From: Sipunculus nudus
Taxonomy: Eukaryota > Annelida > Sipuncula > Golfingiida > Sipunculidae
DNA length: 64,000 nt
Direction of reading: 5' to 3'
Assembly: GCA_026874595.1 (NCBI GenBank)
Contig: CM049315.1
Location: 15,380,164 to 15,444,163 of the forward strand
The notes under the pieces are model-generated. The model was not told the origin of the DNA and made no database searches. It saw only the letters and a list, made by a program, of their open reading frames with translations. Shown here piece by piece: positions 51,525 to 58,893 of this stretch. Positions within the stretch are counted from its first letter, which is position 1; each line of letters starts with the position of its first letter. The position numbers and the translations under genes are program-made.

Positions 51525-54500
51525 CAGCGTCGGGACAAGTTGTACCAAAAGGAATGTATCATGATGGCCAGTTTACAGATGGATCTTTAGAAGGTACCTT
51601 TATCTAAATCTCACATAGTTTGGCATCAATTTTTAGTCCAAGTATCAGGTTATACCTTAAATGATAAAGAGAAATAAATTACTTTGACACAAAACCTAGT
51701 TTCTATTGAGTAAAAACACGTACAAACCCATATTAAACTTGAAATTTTCCTCAAATAATAAAGGTATACTTAATATGAATCATTCACTCTTCAGTCTGGA
51801 TAAATTAAGATCTCTGCAGCAATAACTTTCGTTACAGCAGACATGAAATCCTCTCATAAAAATAAAAGATTACATTTTTCCAGTATATACACAGGTATGT
51901 AAACTATACACATATATAATCCTTACTGCATCATAAAGTCGCCATAATTTGCAAGTAATAAAATTTATCCTAAAATAATTAACTTTAACAGTTATTTTTC
52001 TTCAACAGATTTACCAGGTCTGCGTCCTGCCGGAAACATGACTGTAGACAGAGAGCTTGATGGGATACCACTGTACCTGCTGATTATTATGACGTCACTT
52101 TCAGGCCTCGGAATGGTATACGCCGTCGCTATAATGGTTTTTAATTTATCCAAGCGTACAGACAAGTAAGTGAATCTAACACACTCCCGGACCCTGTAGC
52201 ATTTGTTCAAACCATGCAGCAGAAATATATAAAAGAAAACAAGACAGTTACATGACAGGAATTTGTAAAAATAATAATTGATAATGACAGATGTAAAAAA
52301 TTGTAACTAAACGCGACACTCATTTTGTTTATTTCTCAATCATTTTGATAAAATGTTGACGTGAATGTTCAGTCTTCGCCATGATATATTATTCTTTATT
52401 CAAATGTCAGTGAAACACATCTGTTCCACAAGCCTTGCAACCCATAAGGTGCAAGAAAATGTGTTCATTCGTTCTCATATTATGCATATTTTATTCATAA
52501 TGTGTTAACTTTTATATGTCTAGTTTATATTATGTTATTTCATTAAATAAACACATGAAAAAAAATAATTCTGTATTCTTTAAATATCACATGAGCTGAA
52601 CGTTCTTGCTGCAATGTTCATCTTCTGTGACAGTAAAAACATTAAATTAAAACACTTTGTGTACCCAGTAGAAAAGGATGTACCATTAGTAATTGAACAC
52701 ACCATTCCCCAACAGGATTTTGAAGATGACCAGTCCTAATATTAACGTCATCATTTTACTCGGGTGTGTTCTGGCCTATTCATCTGTGGTGCTCCTGGGA
52801 CTGGACTCAAATACTGTGGCGCCATCTACCATGAGTAAACTACACCAGGTAAGTATAAACTCCAACTGATCGAGTACTAGTATCATTGACTAATAATTTA
52901 TAATTTCACCTCGAAAAATTTTAAAATCTAAAATATTTTTTTAGATCAGTGTTGATAAGATGCATCATGTGACTTCAAAGTCATCATGTGACTTCTTCAT
53001 TGATTAATCCTTCAGGTTGGAACTATGTTAAGAAGCATGTACATGAATATATCCTTGTACCTTACATTTTCTTTCAAAAACGTGTCTATTTTGTTAAAAC
53101 AGCATTACATGTGATGCAGACTTTGTGTGACCTTGACCGTTTGTATATTTCAGGCGGTGACCTTTATAATCGCCCTGTCCTTCACCTTTGTGTACGGATC
53201 TACACTTACCAAGTCGTGGCGAGTGTTCATGATCTTCAAAAACTTAAATATGAACGGCAGGGTAGGCATTTAAATTTGTCTGAAGTATACAATAACTATT
53301 GCTACTACTACTACTATTACTACTACTACTACTTATAATAATAATTAATTATTATTATTATTTTCATTTTTATTATCTATTTTTATTATTGTTATTATTA
53401 TTTTATTTATTTTTATTTTTATTTATATTATTTGAATTATTATTTTTTATTATGTTTCAATAAGATACAATTATCCTCTGTTTATTATACAGCTAATTAT
53501 TCTGCCTTTTGCAACATGCAAAAAGTGTAATTGCAACATGTGCGTCATAGTTCACTGAGACAACAAAGATAAATTAATTAATCGTACAATAAAAAAATCC
53601 TTTATCAGTCATGATGCTCTGATTCTTGTTTGTTGGTGAGGTCATCTCCGTTTTCCGTGTTATAATGCAACAACATGATGTGGTTATGCAGCATGACGTC
53701 ATACTTTCATTTTCCTCACAGCTGACACGTGACGAACACTTGGTAATCGGTGTTTTGCTCCTAACCCTGGTTGACCTTGCTGTTCTGTTGTCATGGACAC
53801 TAACAGATCCGATAACGTGCAGACAGACGCCTGTTAACTTCAGATCCAAAGTAAGTTATAAAGGCAAAAGTAATAAGACTTTTAGTAGCGTCATATTAAC
53901 CCTCTGGCAATACGACCAGATTACTGGCGTCATATTGACCCTCTGGCAAAACGACCAGATTACTGGCGCCAGAGTGTCATGACATCTACGTCTGAGGATC
54001 GCATTTTAAGGCCTTATGAAGATGCAAATATTTTCGTAATTTCTGACAACGCTTCATGGCTACAGATACACTGTCAATCAACATATACCAGACCATTCGT
54101 TACCATTTTTTGTGTACTTTCTAATAATACCAAATATGAACGAGAAAAGTTACAGCACATTGGTAAACCCCTTGGCATGTTTGTTGAATTTATGACCGCA
54201 TAAACACAAGCGTGGCTCGCACGGGTTACAGGACGCAGGCAACTTGCAGGCGACACAGGAAATGACCTGTGTCCATGGAGACGGTTTTTCACTTTGGGTT
54301 GCGAGTTCATATATATAATATTGTGTTTATTCACCATTCTAAGCATAATATTGAGATTATGGGCCGTTTACCACAATATGATTGCAACCAGATGCAAGAC
54401 CCCTGCGATACATTCCTCCATATTACTAGTATCACGACTCGAGTAGGCTTACCAGCCCAATTATCCGATTCCTACTGAGTCGGTTTGTCACGGCTAGAAT

Positions 54501-54664
54501 AGTTTTTCATGTACATGTCTTGATAACATTGTTAAATATTAAAAATTAAACGTTATCAATATGTGCCTGCATAATTTCTCTCTCTCGCTCTATCTCTCTG
54601 TCTCCACTCGATAGAAATAATTTTTATTTCATTATGATTCTCGACGTATGTTAAGGATATCATT

Positions 54665-54720
<56 letters not shown>

Positions 54721-55885
54721 ATAAATAATTTTCATTTCTCTATTATCCTCGACGTAAATTAAGCTATAATTAATATTTGTCAGCAAAAGATTTTCTACTA
54801 TAGACCTGGCGTTGGTTATCTGTCATACCTTGCTATTAGTATAATATGTGCTAATACTATTTATGTTAAATAAGTCTGAAGTCAGAATAGAATTTAAAAG
54901 TTTTGGTGTAATTTCTTTGTAGTTTAAATTAGACTAAGCCCCAGTCACTATCTTAACAAATCTATAATATCATGATTTTCGACTTTATTTTAACAGGATG
55001 GTGAACTGGCCTCTGTGACATTGATTGACGTGTGCTGGTCCCGCCTACAGATCCTCTGGGTGCTATTATTATACAGCTATAAAGCTGTTATGCTTGCTTT
55101 AGCCGCGTATTTTGGATGGAAAACGCGGCATGTGACTCTTCCTGCGCTGCAGGATGTGAACTACGTCTATATTGTTGTGTACAGCGTCAGCAGTTTTGGC
55201 GTACTGTCGCTGCCTTTGCTCCTGACGAGTCACGTGAGCATGACGTTAAAATATGCAGCGTCATCGCTCACTATTATCATCTGCACTACTGCCACTATAT
55301 CATTGCTGTTCTTGCCAAAGGTACAGTGATATCTAATAAAATAAAATAATCATAAAAAAAATAACCGTGATCATATACCAATGGTAAAATGTTTGATAAA
55401 ACCTCTGACAAAATTTCAGTATTAAAAATCTGAGACAGTTCTAATTTAATTCAACACAATGTATGAATCACAGTTTAACCGAAAAGATTCAATGAAGCCT
55501 CAATAGAAAAAACATTTCAGAGGATTTTCGCTTTATTTTAAGGTTTAAATACTGAGCTTCATAAGTTTTAATAAAAAAAGGATTATACAAAAGAGCAATT
55601 TTTTCTTAATCATAAACTCACTAATAAATTAATGTGAAAATTTTCAAATATTTAAAGATTTATATCTAAGAAAGAATTTAAATATGTCAAATTGGAATAC
55701 CAAATTTAAGTATCAGTTTAGTGTAATGAAGCGAGAGTCTGGAGTTATTTTCTATGAAACTCCGTATTTTTTTAATGTCATGGTGATAATTCGAATCCAT
55801 GGGAAGTTAAAATTAGAAGTTTCCCTGGGGCAACTTACAATTTGAAGTTCCCCTGGGGGAATTTCAAATTCTACCAGGGGAAATA

Positions 55886-55938
<53 letters not shown>

Positions 55939-57797
55939 TTTAACTCCATGCATGGTTTAAAGTTTGTATGAGTATTTTTATTAATTTATTAAATTTTACT
56001 TCAATTCCTATCTTTTTCTCCAACACTAAGATTCTCTTATTGAGAAAAAACAAGAAGAAAGATGAAGACGACACCAAGCTGATGTTCAGCGAGTCAATGA
56101 GGAAGACTCAGGAGGCGGCCGGCAGGTGTCGCTGGCTGCTATGCTGCGGACCACGTGAGGACGACCCGTACGCTCAGGAGATGCTGGCATCCGAGATAGA
56201 TCACCTCAAGCGTACAATCAGACAGGTACACGACCGTCTGACAGGCTGTCAGCAGCCCTACTATACATACTTTTTTCAGTCTCACATTCTTTCCTCATAT
56301 ATACCCGTTTCCCAATATTTTTACTGCTTATTTTGCTTTTTAACTTGCGTTTTCAAAAATTCTTTGATAACCTTTACAATTAGCCTTTGAAAGTATACTT
56401 ATAAGTTAACTATTATGGGTAAATTTTGAACACAATGTGTTCCCAACAGCATGTAACAGGGCAAACAGATTAGTTACATTTTCAGGCCGTGCAGTCATGT
56501 TTATTGTTTACCAAGAATGAACATGAATGTGGTTTTATGTATGGATTTAGTCCTTACTGATTTCTTTTATATTTTCACTATTATCTTACCTTTTTCTGGA
56601 TTCCATTCTTACTCCCGCCTTAACTCTTTATAAGGGTGTGCTGATTTGTCTGCAGTATGTTCAGACTGGTTTCACTAAATTACAGACGGGCTACAATACC
56701 TTTTGGTAAGACACCGGTGCCGATTTTTTTGTGCAATTAGTTTCTTTTTTGCTTCTGTGTTTTCATTGTCCACTAGCGATAAATAATGACCATGGTTATC
56801 CTGTAATGTCATGGGTCATTCTGGTTAGCCGAGCTTTGTGGCCTACGAGACGGATGTTTTCTTGTAAGATCGAGCAAAGCATGAAAGTAACTGATATTTC
56901 ATATCTGAGGAAAAGAATATAGTAATTGAGTGGACTTGGGACGCGTTGATTTATTTCAAGTGCAAAATTCCTCGGAATCAATTTATTTGCTGGGTTTTAT
57001 TATGAAATGATAAAATATTTTACAAGTCTTACAATTTGGAAATATTTTCCATAGGTATACTAGCATTAACGCAACCAAGGAGAGCTAACATACTTTTACA
57101 TACCGTGTTTTTGTTAACATTACAGAAAGATTCCACAATCCGCGAACTCAACGATAGATTGTATTTTGAGAAGAATACAGATAAAACCAGCGGCATGTAC
57201 CAAAGTCCAAAGTACCATTATTACGTCATGCGCAGTAAACACAACTTGGAGCGTCAGAGCCAGCGGTCTCAGTTATCCCGACCTTACGCGGACGAGTCCG
57301 GCCGTTACTCTCCTGGTTCTGACCAACCCCTACAGGTGGCGCGGCATCTACCGCTTGAAAGCTTCGCGGAAAGGGATATACCACCACTGAATATTGCAGA
57401 GTTGTCTGCCAACTCGTTACCTAAGGCTGATATTATTATTCACCATGACCCTCCACCTGAGTCGATGAAACAATCTGTGATGTCACATGCAACAGAAACA
57501 TACATTCCTCAATACGATCGCGATCCAAAAGAGACTGAATGGCGCACTACACCTTCCCCGAACGCTGATAGCGCCATTGAAAACGCATCCCCGAGCACGG
57601 ATAGCTCAGAACGAGGCTCCATTGATGGGTTCGATGCACCCGCACATTCGCATAGTTGTCAGACTTCTGACCTTGACCTTGAGGGGATGAACGGGGACGA
57701 TTACCATAAACATCCCATGGATTACCGTACAGTACCAAAGCATCGAATTTATACCTCAACGCCCAGGCGTCATAAAATTGTCGTCTCACAAATTTGA
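27101..57797 (+). CDS. GABA-B-type metabotropic receptor-like (class C GPCR), 14 exons, 956 aa
   Basis: Exons: 27101-27313, 43197-43337, 44252-44419, 47052-47348, 48712-48915, 50949-51012, 51528-51593, 52009-52165, 52716-52848, 53154-53261, 53722-53850, 54997-55320, 56031-56225, 57126-57797; all introns are GT-AG and phases match. The product is a plasma-membrane receptor expected to signal through Gi/o. Signal peptide about 1-23; Venus-flytrap domain 24-395 with four cysteines (72, 99, 222, 252) at the GABBR disulfide positions and four N-glycosylation sequons; seven helices about 404-665; coiled coil 717-748; Ser/Pro-rich tail. Length matches human GABBR1 (961) and GABBR2 (941). TM1-TM2 'KILKMTSP' and ICL3 'LPALQD' resemble GABBR2. 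TM3 lacks the conserved cysteine (His480), and two GABBR1 agonist contacts are replaced. ATG 27101 is chosen because it starts the signal peptide. Ligand unknown. Confidence 0.93.
28019..28236. mobile_element. MITE-like repeat with GC-rich ends and T-tract
   Basis: Left end 'gcggagcaggggagggg' and right end 'ggattcgcccctgcc' are imperfect inverted copies around 'gcaggggcg'. The inside has a run of about 11 T and no coding capacity. Similar ends occur at 38422-38715. Boundaries approximate. Confidence 0.4.
28446..28530. repeat. (CT)n microsatellite
   Basis: CT repeat with a few CTTT interruptions, pure from 28499 on. Confidence 0.97.
29045..29290. repeat. interspersed repeat family C, copy 1
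   Basis: Shares 'gcagcg(t/c)cggatttt', 'aatgttttccttcc' type blocks and 'aagatcc(a/t)gtgtc' with 38422-38715 in the same order. No coding capacity. Confidence 0.5.
30592..30625. repeat. (GA)n microsatellite
   Basis: About 17 GA repeats. Confidence 0.96.
30688..31210. mobile_element. MITE-like element with inner repeats
   Basis: The left end 'gtacgcccgcc' is mirrored at the right as 'cgggcgtatta', followed on the left by 'ccgtccgtccgtt'. Inside, a block 'gatttt(c/g)a(c/t)gaaactca' then 'aaaat(c/t)cacgcatattta' and 'ggtcagaggtcac' repeats about three times with a spacing near 160 bp. No coding capacity; it lies in intron 1. Confidence 0.5.
31229..31283. repeat. (TTA)n microsatellite
   Basis: About 17 TTA repeats with one interruption. 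Confidence 0.96.
31436..31484. repeat. (GA)n microsatellite
   Basis: About 24 GA repeats. Confidence 0.97.
32961..32979. repeat. poly-C tract
   Basis: Run of 19 C. Confidence 0.95.
33338..33366. repeat. (CT)n microsatellite
   Basis: About 14 CT repeats followed by a CA-rich stretch. Confidence 0.95.
37574..38289. repeat. 357-bp tandem duplication
   Basis: The segment from 'gggggaggggggcttaat' through 'gtgagagagctgga' at about 37574-37930 is repeated at about 37931-38289. The offset is 356 bp at the start and 358 bp at the end. I count about eight substitutions and small length changes in poly-A runs, roughly 98 percent identity. The junction falls at a G-rich tract present at the start of both units. 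It lies in intron 1 and no reading frame is shared. Confidence 0.95.
38422..38715. repeat. interspersed repeat family C, copy 2
   Basis: Starts 'cagggcggacttaaagcgggg' in a GC-rich end like that at 28019, has a run of about 16 T at 38470, and ends near 'agatcctgtgtccgctcc'. Middle blocks match 29045-29290. No coding capacity. Confidence 0.5.
40680..40760. promoter_or_regulatory. promoter-like motif cluster in intron 1
   Basis: A short CpG-rich patch in AT-rich DNA holds an ETS-type ACCGGAA at about 40714 and an NRF1-type GCATGCGCAG at 40746-40755. Both motifs are common in metazoan promoters. No adjoining coding exon recognised. Confidence 0.25.
41000..41041. repeat. (CT)n microsatellite
   Basis: About 21 CT repeats. 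Confidence 0.97.
41044..41420. repeat. diverged tandem duplication, period about 198 bp
   Basis: 'gttatattttca(a/g)taacccca' occurs at 41048 and 41246, followed in both by 'gagtttagttg', 'gctg(a/g)aaata', 'ctctctcactgtctg' and CTGT/CT-rich ends. Confidence 0.75.
41980..42070 (+). promoter_or_regulatory. possible internal promoter with non-coding first exon
   Basis: A TATA-like 'tatataaac' near 41982 is followed about 80 bases on by a strong donor 'cgcctg|gtaagg' at about 42065. Spliced to exon 2 this would give a transcript lacking the signal peptide exon, so its coding value is doubtful. Confidence 0.2.
43197..43337 (+). CDS. receptor exon 2: flytrap lobe 1
   Basis: Residues 72-118, phase 0 at both ends; acceptor 'gtttcag', donor 'ctcgg|gtgagt'. 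Begins with Cys72 of 'CNPAV' (GABBR1 'CDPGQ') and contains 'GGGCSGS'. Cys99 is the likely disulfide partner of Cys72, and Ser100 aligns with GABBR1 Ser246, an agonist contact. Confidence 0.88.
44252..44419 (+). CDS. receptor exon 3: flytrap lobe 1
   Basis: Residues 119-174, phase 0 at both ends; acceptor 'tcttttcag', donor 'cacag|gtactt'. 'VSFLGPSLS' and 'VYHVTPSA' align with GABBR1 'VLSYGSSSP' and 'FFRTHPSA'. Thr140 stands where GABBR1 has the agonist-contacting His286, at exactly the same distance (40 residues) from the conserved serine. Confidence 0.88.
44934..46811. mobile_element. TIR element with four inner ~320-bp tandem units (intron 3)
   Basis: The left end GCTTGCCTGAAAT and the reverse complement of the right end, GCTTGCCGGAAAT, match at 12 of 13 bases. 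Inside, the landmark 'cagcgcccc' recurs at 45200, 45532, 45841 and 46165 (spacing 332, 309, 324). Each unit also has 'gaaaattcgtttcgagatat', 'gtaccagtttcaaaag' and 'ggttatgg' blocks plus 'cagacagacatac' runs. No transposase frame, so non-autonomous. Target duplication unclear. Confidence 0.65.
47010..47024. repeat. poly-C tract before exon 4
   Basis: Run of about 15 C ending 27 bases before the exon 4 acceptor; it lengthens the pyrimidine tract. Confidence 0.9.
47052..47348 (+). CDS. receptor exon 4: flytrap lobe 2
   Basis: Residues 175-273, phase 0; acceptor 'ttttgtag', donor 'cacag|gtgagt'. 'AVIINISGARLKNFICDL' aligns with GABBR1 '[20 protein letters not shown]'. 'WLIPWLSYS' aligns with 'WFLIGWYADN': the agonist-contacting Tyr366 is Leu240 here. 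Cys222 and Cys252 match the second flytrap disulfide. Sequons at Asn211 and Asn246. Confidence 0.9.
47502..47564. repeat. (TA)n microsatellite
   Basis: About 31 TA repeats in intron 4, followed by a GA-rich stretch. Confidence 0.97.
47638..47815. repeat. 51-bp minisatellite, about 3.5 units (intron 4)
   Basis: A unit reads 'tgaacgttgacttagcctg', 'tccgtatatgtctgtgaaag', 'ttgacatgtccg'. Since 51 is divisible by three, frames stay open on both strands and give repetitive peptides. These are by-products of the repeat, not genes. Confidence 0.92.
48712..48915 (+). CDS. receptor exon 5: flytrap lobe 2 to lobe 1 return
   Basis: Residues 274-341, phase 0; acceptor 'ttttttcag', donor 'ttact|gtaagt'. 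'TDAAHARDATYLISLAMQRL' aligns with GABBR1 'QEAPLAYDAIWALALALNK': Asp303 matches Asp471 and Asp297 replaces Glu465. Ends in 'NGVT', which with exon 6 'GQ' forms the family's 'GV(S/T)G' turn. Sequon at Asn317. Confidence 0.9.
50949..51012 (+). CDS. receptor exon 6: end of flytrap domain
   Basis: 64 bases, residues 342-362 plus the first base of codon 363; acceptor 'catgcag', donor 'aacag|gtaggc'. 'GQTRFQSNGLRKYDI' corresponds to GABBR2 'GQVVFRNGERMGTI'. Confidence 0.85.
51469..51522. repeat. (TA)n microsatellite abutting exon 7 acceptor
   Basis: About 27 TA repeats. Only 'tttcag' separates the repeat from exon 7, so the repeat replaces most of the usual pyrimidine tract. Confidence 0.95.
51528..51593 (+). 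CDS. receptor exon 7: flytrap-to-membrane linker, symmetric 66-base exon
   Basis: Completes codon 363 and codes residues 364-384 plus one base; acceptor 'tttcag' directly after the TA repeat, donor 'gaag|gtacct'. Phase 1 at both sides and 66 bases long, so skipping it would keep the frame. The encoded linker 'ASGQVVPKGMYHDGQFTDGS' is polar and poorly conserved. Confidence 0.8.
52009..52165 (+). CDS. receptor exon 8: stalk and TM1
   Basis: Residues 385-436 plus two bases of codon 437; acceptor 'ttcaacag', donor 'acaa|gtaagt'. Sequon at Asn394, then TM1 about 404-429 ('IPLYLLIIMTSLSGLG'), similar to GABBR2 'LPLYSILSALTILGM'. Confidence 0.9.
52716..52848 (+). CDS. receptor exon 9: ICL1, TM2, ECL1
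   Basis: Completes codon 437 and codes 438-481; acceptor 'cccaacag', donor 'ccag|gtaagt'. 'KILKMTSPNINVIILLG' is close to GABBR2 'KLIKMSSPYMNNLIILG'. The exon ends 'MSKLHQ' where GABBR2 has 'FETLCT': His480 replaces the cysteine that normally bonds to ECL2. Confidence 0.92.
53154..53261 (+). CDS. receptor exon 10: TM3 and ICL2 start
   Basis: Residues 482-517, phase 0; acceptor 'atttcag', donor 'cagg|gtaggc'. 'VYGSTLTKSWRVFMIFKN' matches GABBR2 'AFGAMFAKTWRVHAIFKN'. Lys501 aligns with GABBR2 Lys574, one side of the ionic lock. Confidence 0.92.
53290..53460. repeat. TTA/CTA-rich low-complexity tract
   Basis: Runs of ACT, then TTA and TTTA in intron 10. Confidence 0.9.
53722..53850 (+). CDS. 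receptor exon 11: TM4
   Basis: Residues 518-560, phase 0; acceptor 'tcctcacag', donor 'ccaaa|gtaagt'. TM4 about 523-542, followed by 'SWTLTDPITCRQ', matching GABBR 'WQ(A/I)VDPL(R/H)R'. Confidence 0.92.
54225..54486 (+). repeat. interspersed repeat family B, copy 2 (intron 11)
   Basis: Reverse complement of 14939-15202 over about 262 bases. Confidence 0.8.
54667..54717. repeat. (TA)n microsatellite
   Basis: About 25 TA repeats in intron 11. Confidence 0.97.
54997..55320 (+). CDS. receptor exon 12: ECL2, TM5-TM7
   Basis: Residues 561-668, phase 0; acceptor 'ttaacag', donor 'caaag|gtacag'. Contains the ECL2 cysteine (Cys573 in 'IDVCWSRLQ'), TM5 about 579-600, ICL3 'WKTRHVTLPALQD', TM6 about 616-637, TM7 about 645-665 and 'LFLPK'. 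Leu611 and Asp613 align with GABBR2 Leu686 (needed for G-protein coupling) and Asp688 (ionic lock). Confidence 0.95.
55888..55932. repeat. (TA)n microsatellite
   Basis: About 22 TA repeats in intron 12. Confidence 0.97.
56031..56225 (+). CDS. receptor exon 13: juxtamembrane tail and coiled-coil start
   Basis: Residues 669-733, phase 0; acceptor 'caacactaag' (TAAG, a slightly weak site), donor 'gacag|gtacac'. Basic 'RKNKKK' after TM7, a cysteine cluster 'CRWLLCC' at 701-707 that could be palmitoylated, then heptads 'EIDHLKRTIRQ'. Confidence 0.9.
57126..57797 (+). CDS. receptor exon 14: coiled-coil end, C-terminal tail, stop
   Basis: Residues 734-956, stop TGA at 57795-57797; acceptor 'cattacag'. 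'KDSTIRELNDRLYFEKN' completes the coiled coil; the remaining 206 residues are polar, Ser/Pro-rich and likely disordered. I see no RXR-type ER-retention motif after the coiled coil, unlike GABBR1. The chain ends 'VSQI', which fits the class I PDZ-ligand pattern (S/T-x-hydrophobic). Confidence 0.92.
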   Translation, partial: KDSTIRELNDRLYFEKNTDKTSGMYQSPKYHYYVMRSKHNLERQSQRSQLSRPYADESGRYSPGSDQPLQVARHLPLESFAERDIPPLNIAELSANSLPKADIIIHHDPPPESMKQSVMSHATETYIPQYDRDPKETEWRTTPSPNADSAIENASPSTDSSERGSIDGFDAPAHSHSCQTSDLDLEGMNGDDYHKHPMDYRTVPKHRIYTSTPRRHKIVVSQI

Positions 57798-57909
57798 AAT
57801 GTTTGTGAACTATTGCCTTTTGTCCTGCAATCATCATTTATGTTTTTAAATACCCGTATTGTGTTTATATGATTATGCTTATACAATATAGATGACTGAA
57901 ATGTGCCAA

Positions 57910-57937
57910 AATAAAATGTTCTTTTTATATAAATAAA
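57910..57937 (+). terminator. polyadenylation signals of the receptor gene
   Basis: AATAAA at 57910-57915 and again at 57932-57937, about 115-140 bases after the stop, with T-rich sequence around them. Confidence 0.7.
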
Positions 57938-57939
57938 TT

Positions 57940-58440
57940 GCACTTTTTATATTTTCAGTTGTTATCATTGAATGTTCCCTAATTGAGTTATCGCCTATCT
58001 GTAATTAATTCATGACGTGTAGTCGTGTCAAAATAGGTCGTATGAATTTAATGTCAGTGAGTCATTACCGTAGTCTTGCCATCGAATGTGCAGGATTATT
58101 CAATGGACAACAGGACAACTACCCCATTATGGTTCAGGTACAACGAACCTTTTGCGAAAATGTGCTAGAACGCAGCAAATATTAGGCAACAATGGGATGG
58201 ACAAGAAATTCAGTTGAAAGTATCTTGGCGTAACATAAAAAAAAACACAGTTTTAAACAAACGTCCATTCTTATTTTTTCGATGATTAATCATTGATAAA
58301 CGCCTGTATCTTCACTGGAATAAGTCTCAAATTTAAATTTAAGTGTATATGCCTATTGAAAATGTGAAAGTTTGCAAAAACCTAAAATCTGTATTTCGCT
58401 TAGCATGTATGAAGTTTAAAAGTTTTAACAGTTCATGACT
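57940..58440. other. intergenic between convergent genes, nothing recognised
   Basis: AT-rich with no repeats or coding sequence that I can identify. Confidence 0.5.
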
Positions 58441-58449
58441 GATTTCTGT

Positions 58450-58893
58450 TTTTAATCACGATACCCCGATGTTTCAGATACCCCGTTCCATTTATTAATC
58501 ACTCTGTTATCCCATTTCTGGTTCTAATCATGCTGATAACCCATTTCTTTCATTAATCATGCTGATAGCCATTATCTTACATAAATCACGCTGATACCCT
58601 TTTATTTATCACGCTGATACCCCATATGGTTTTAATCACGCTGATACCCTATTTCTTTCTAAAATCATGCTGATACCCCATTTCTTTTACTGATCACGAT
58701 GATACCCCATTTTTTCTATTAAATACATCGATTCCTTATTTCTTGTATTAATCACGTTGATATCCCATTTTTTGTATTATTTCCGCTGTTACCCCATTTT
58801 TATTAATCACACTGATATCAAGTTTCTTTTATTGATAACGCCAATACCTCATTCCTTTAATTAATCACGCGGATAACCCATATCTCTTATTAT
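58450..58893. repeat. 29-bp minisatellite, left part
   Basis: Units such as 'ttaatcacgctgataccc' plus 'catttctttta' recur with spacing mostly 27-29 bp, about 15 diverged copies. The array resumes at 60280, so it was split by the element at 58894-60257. Confidence 0.9.
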
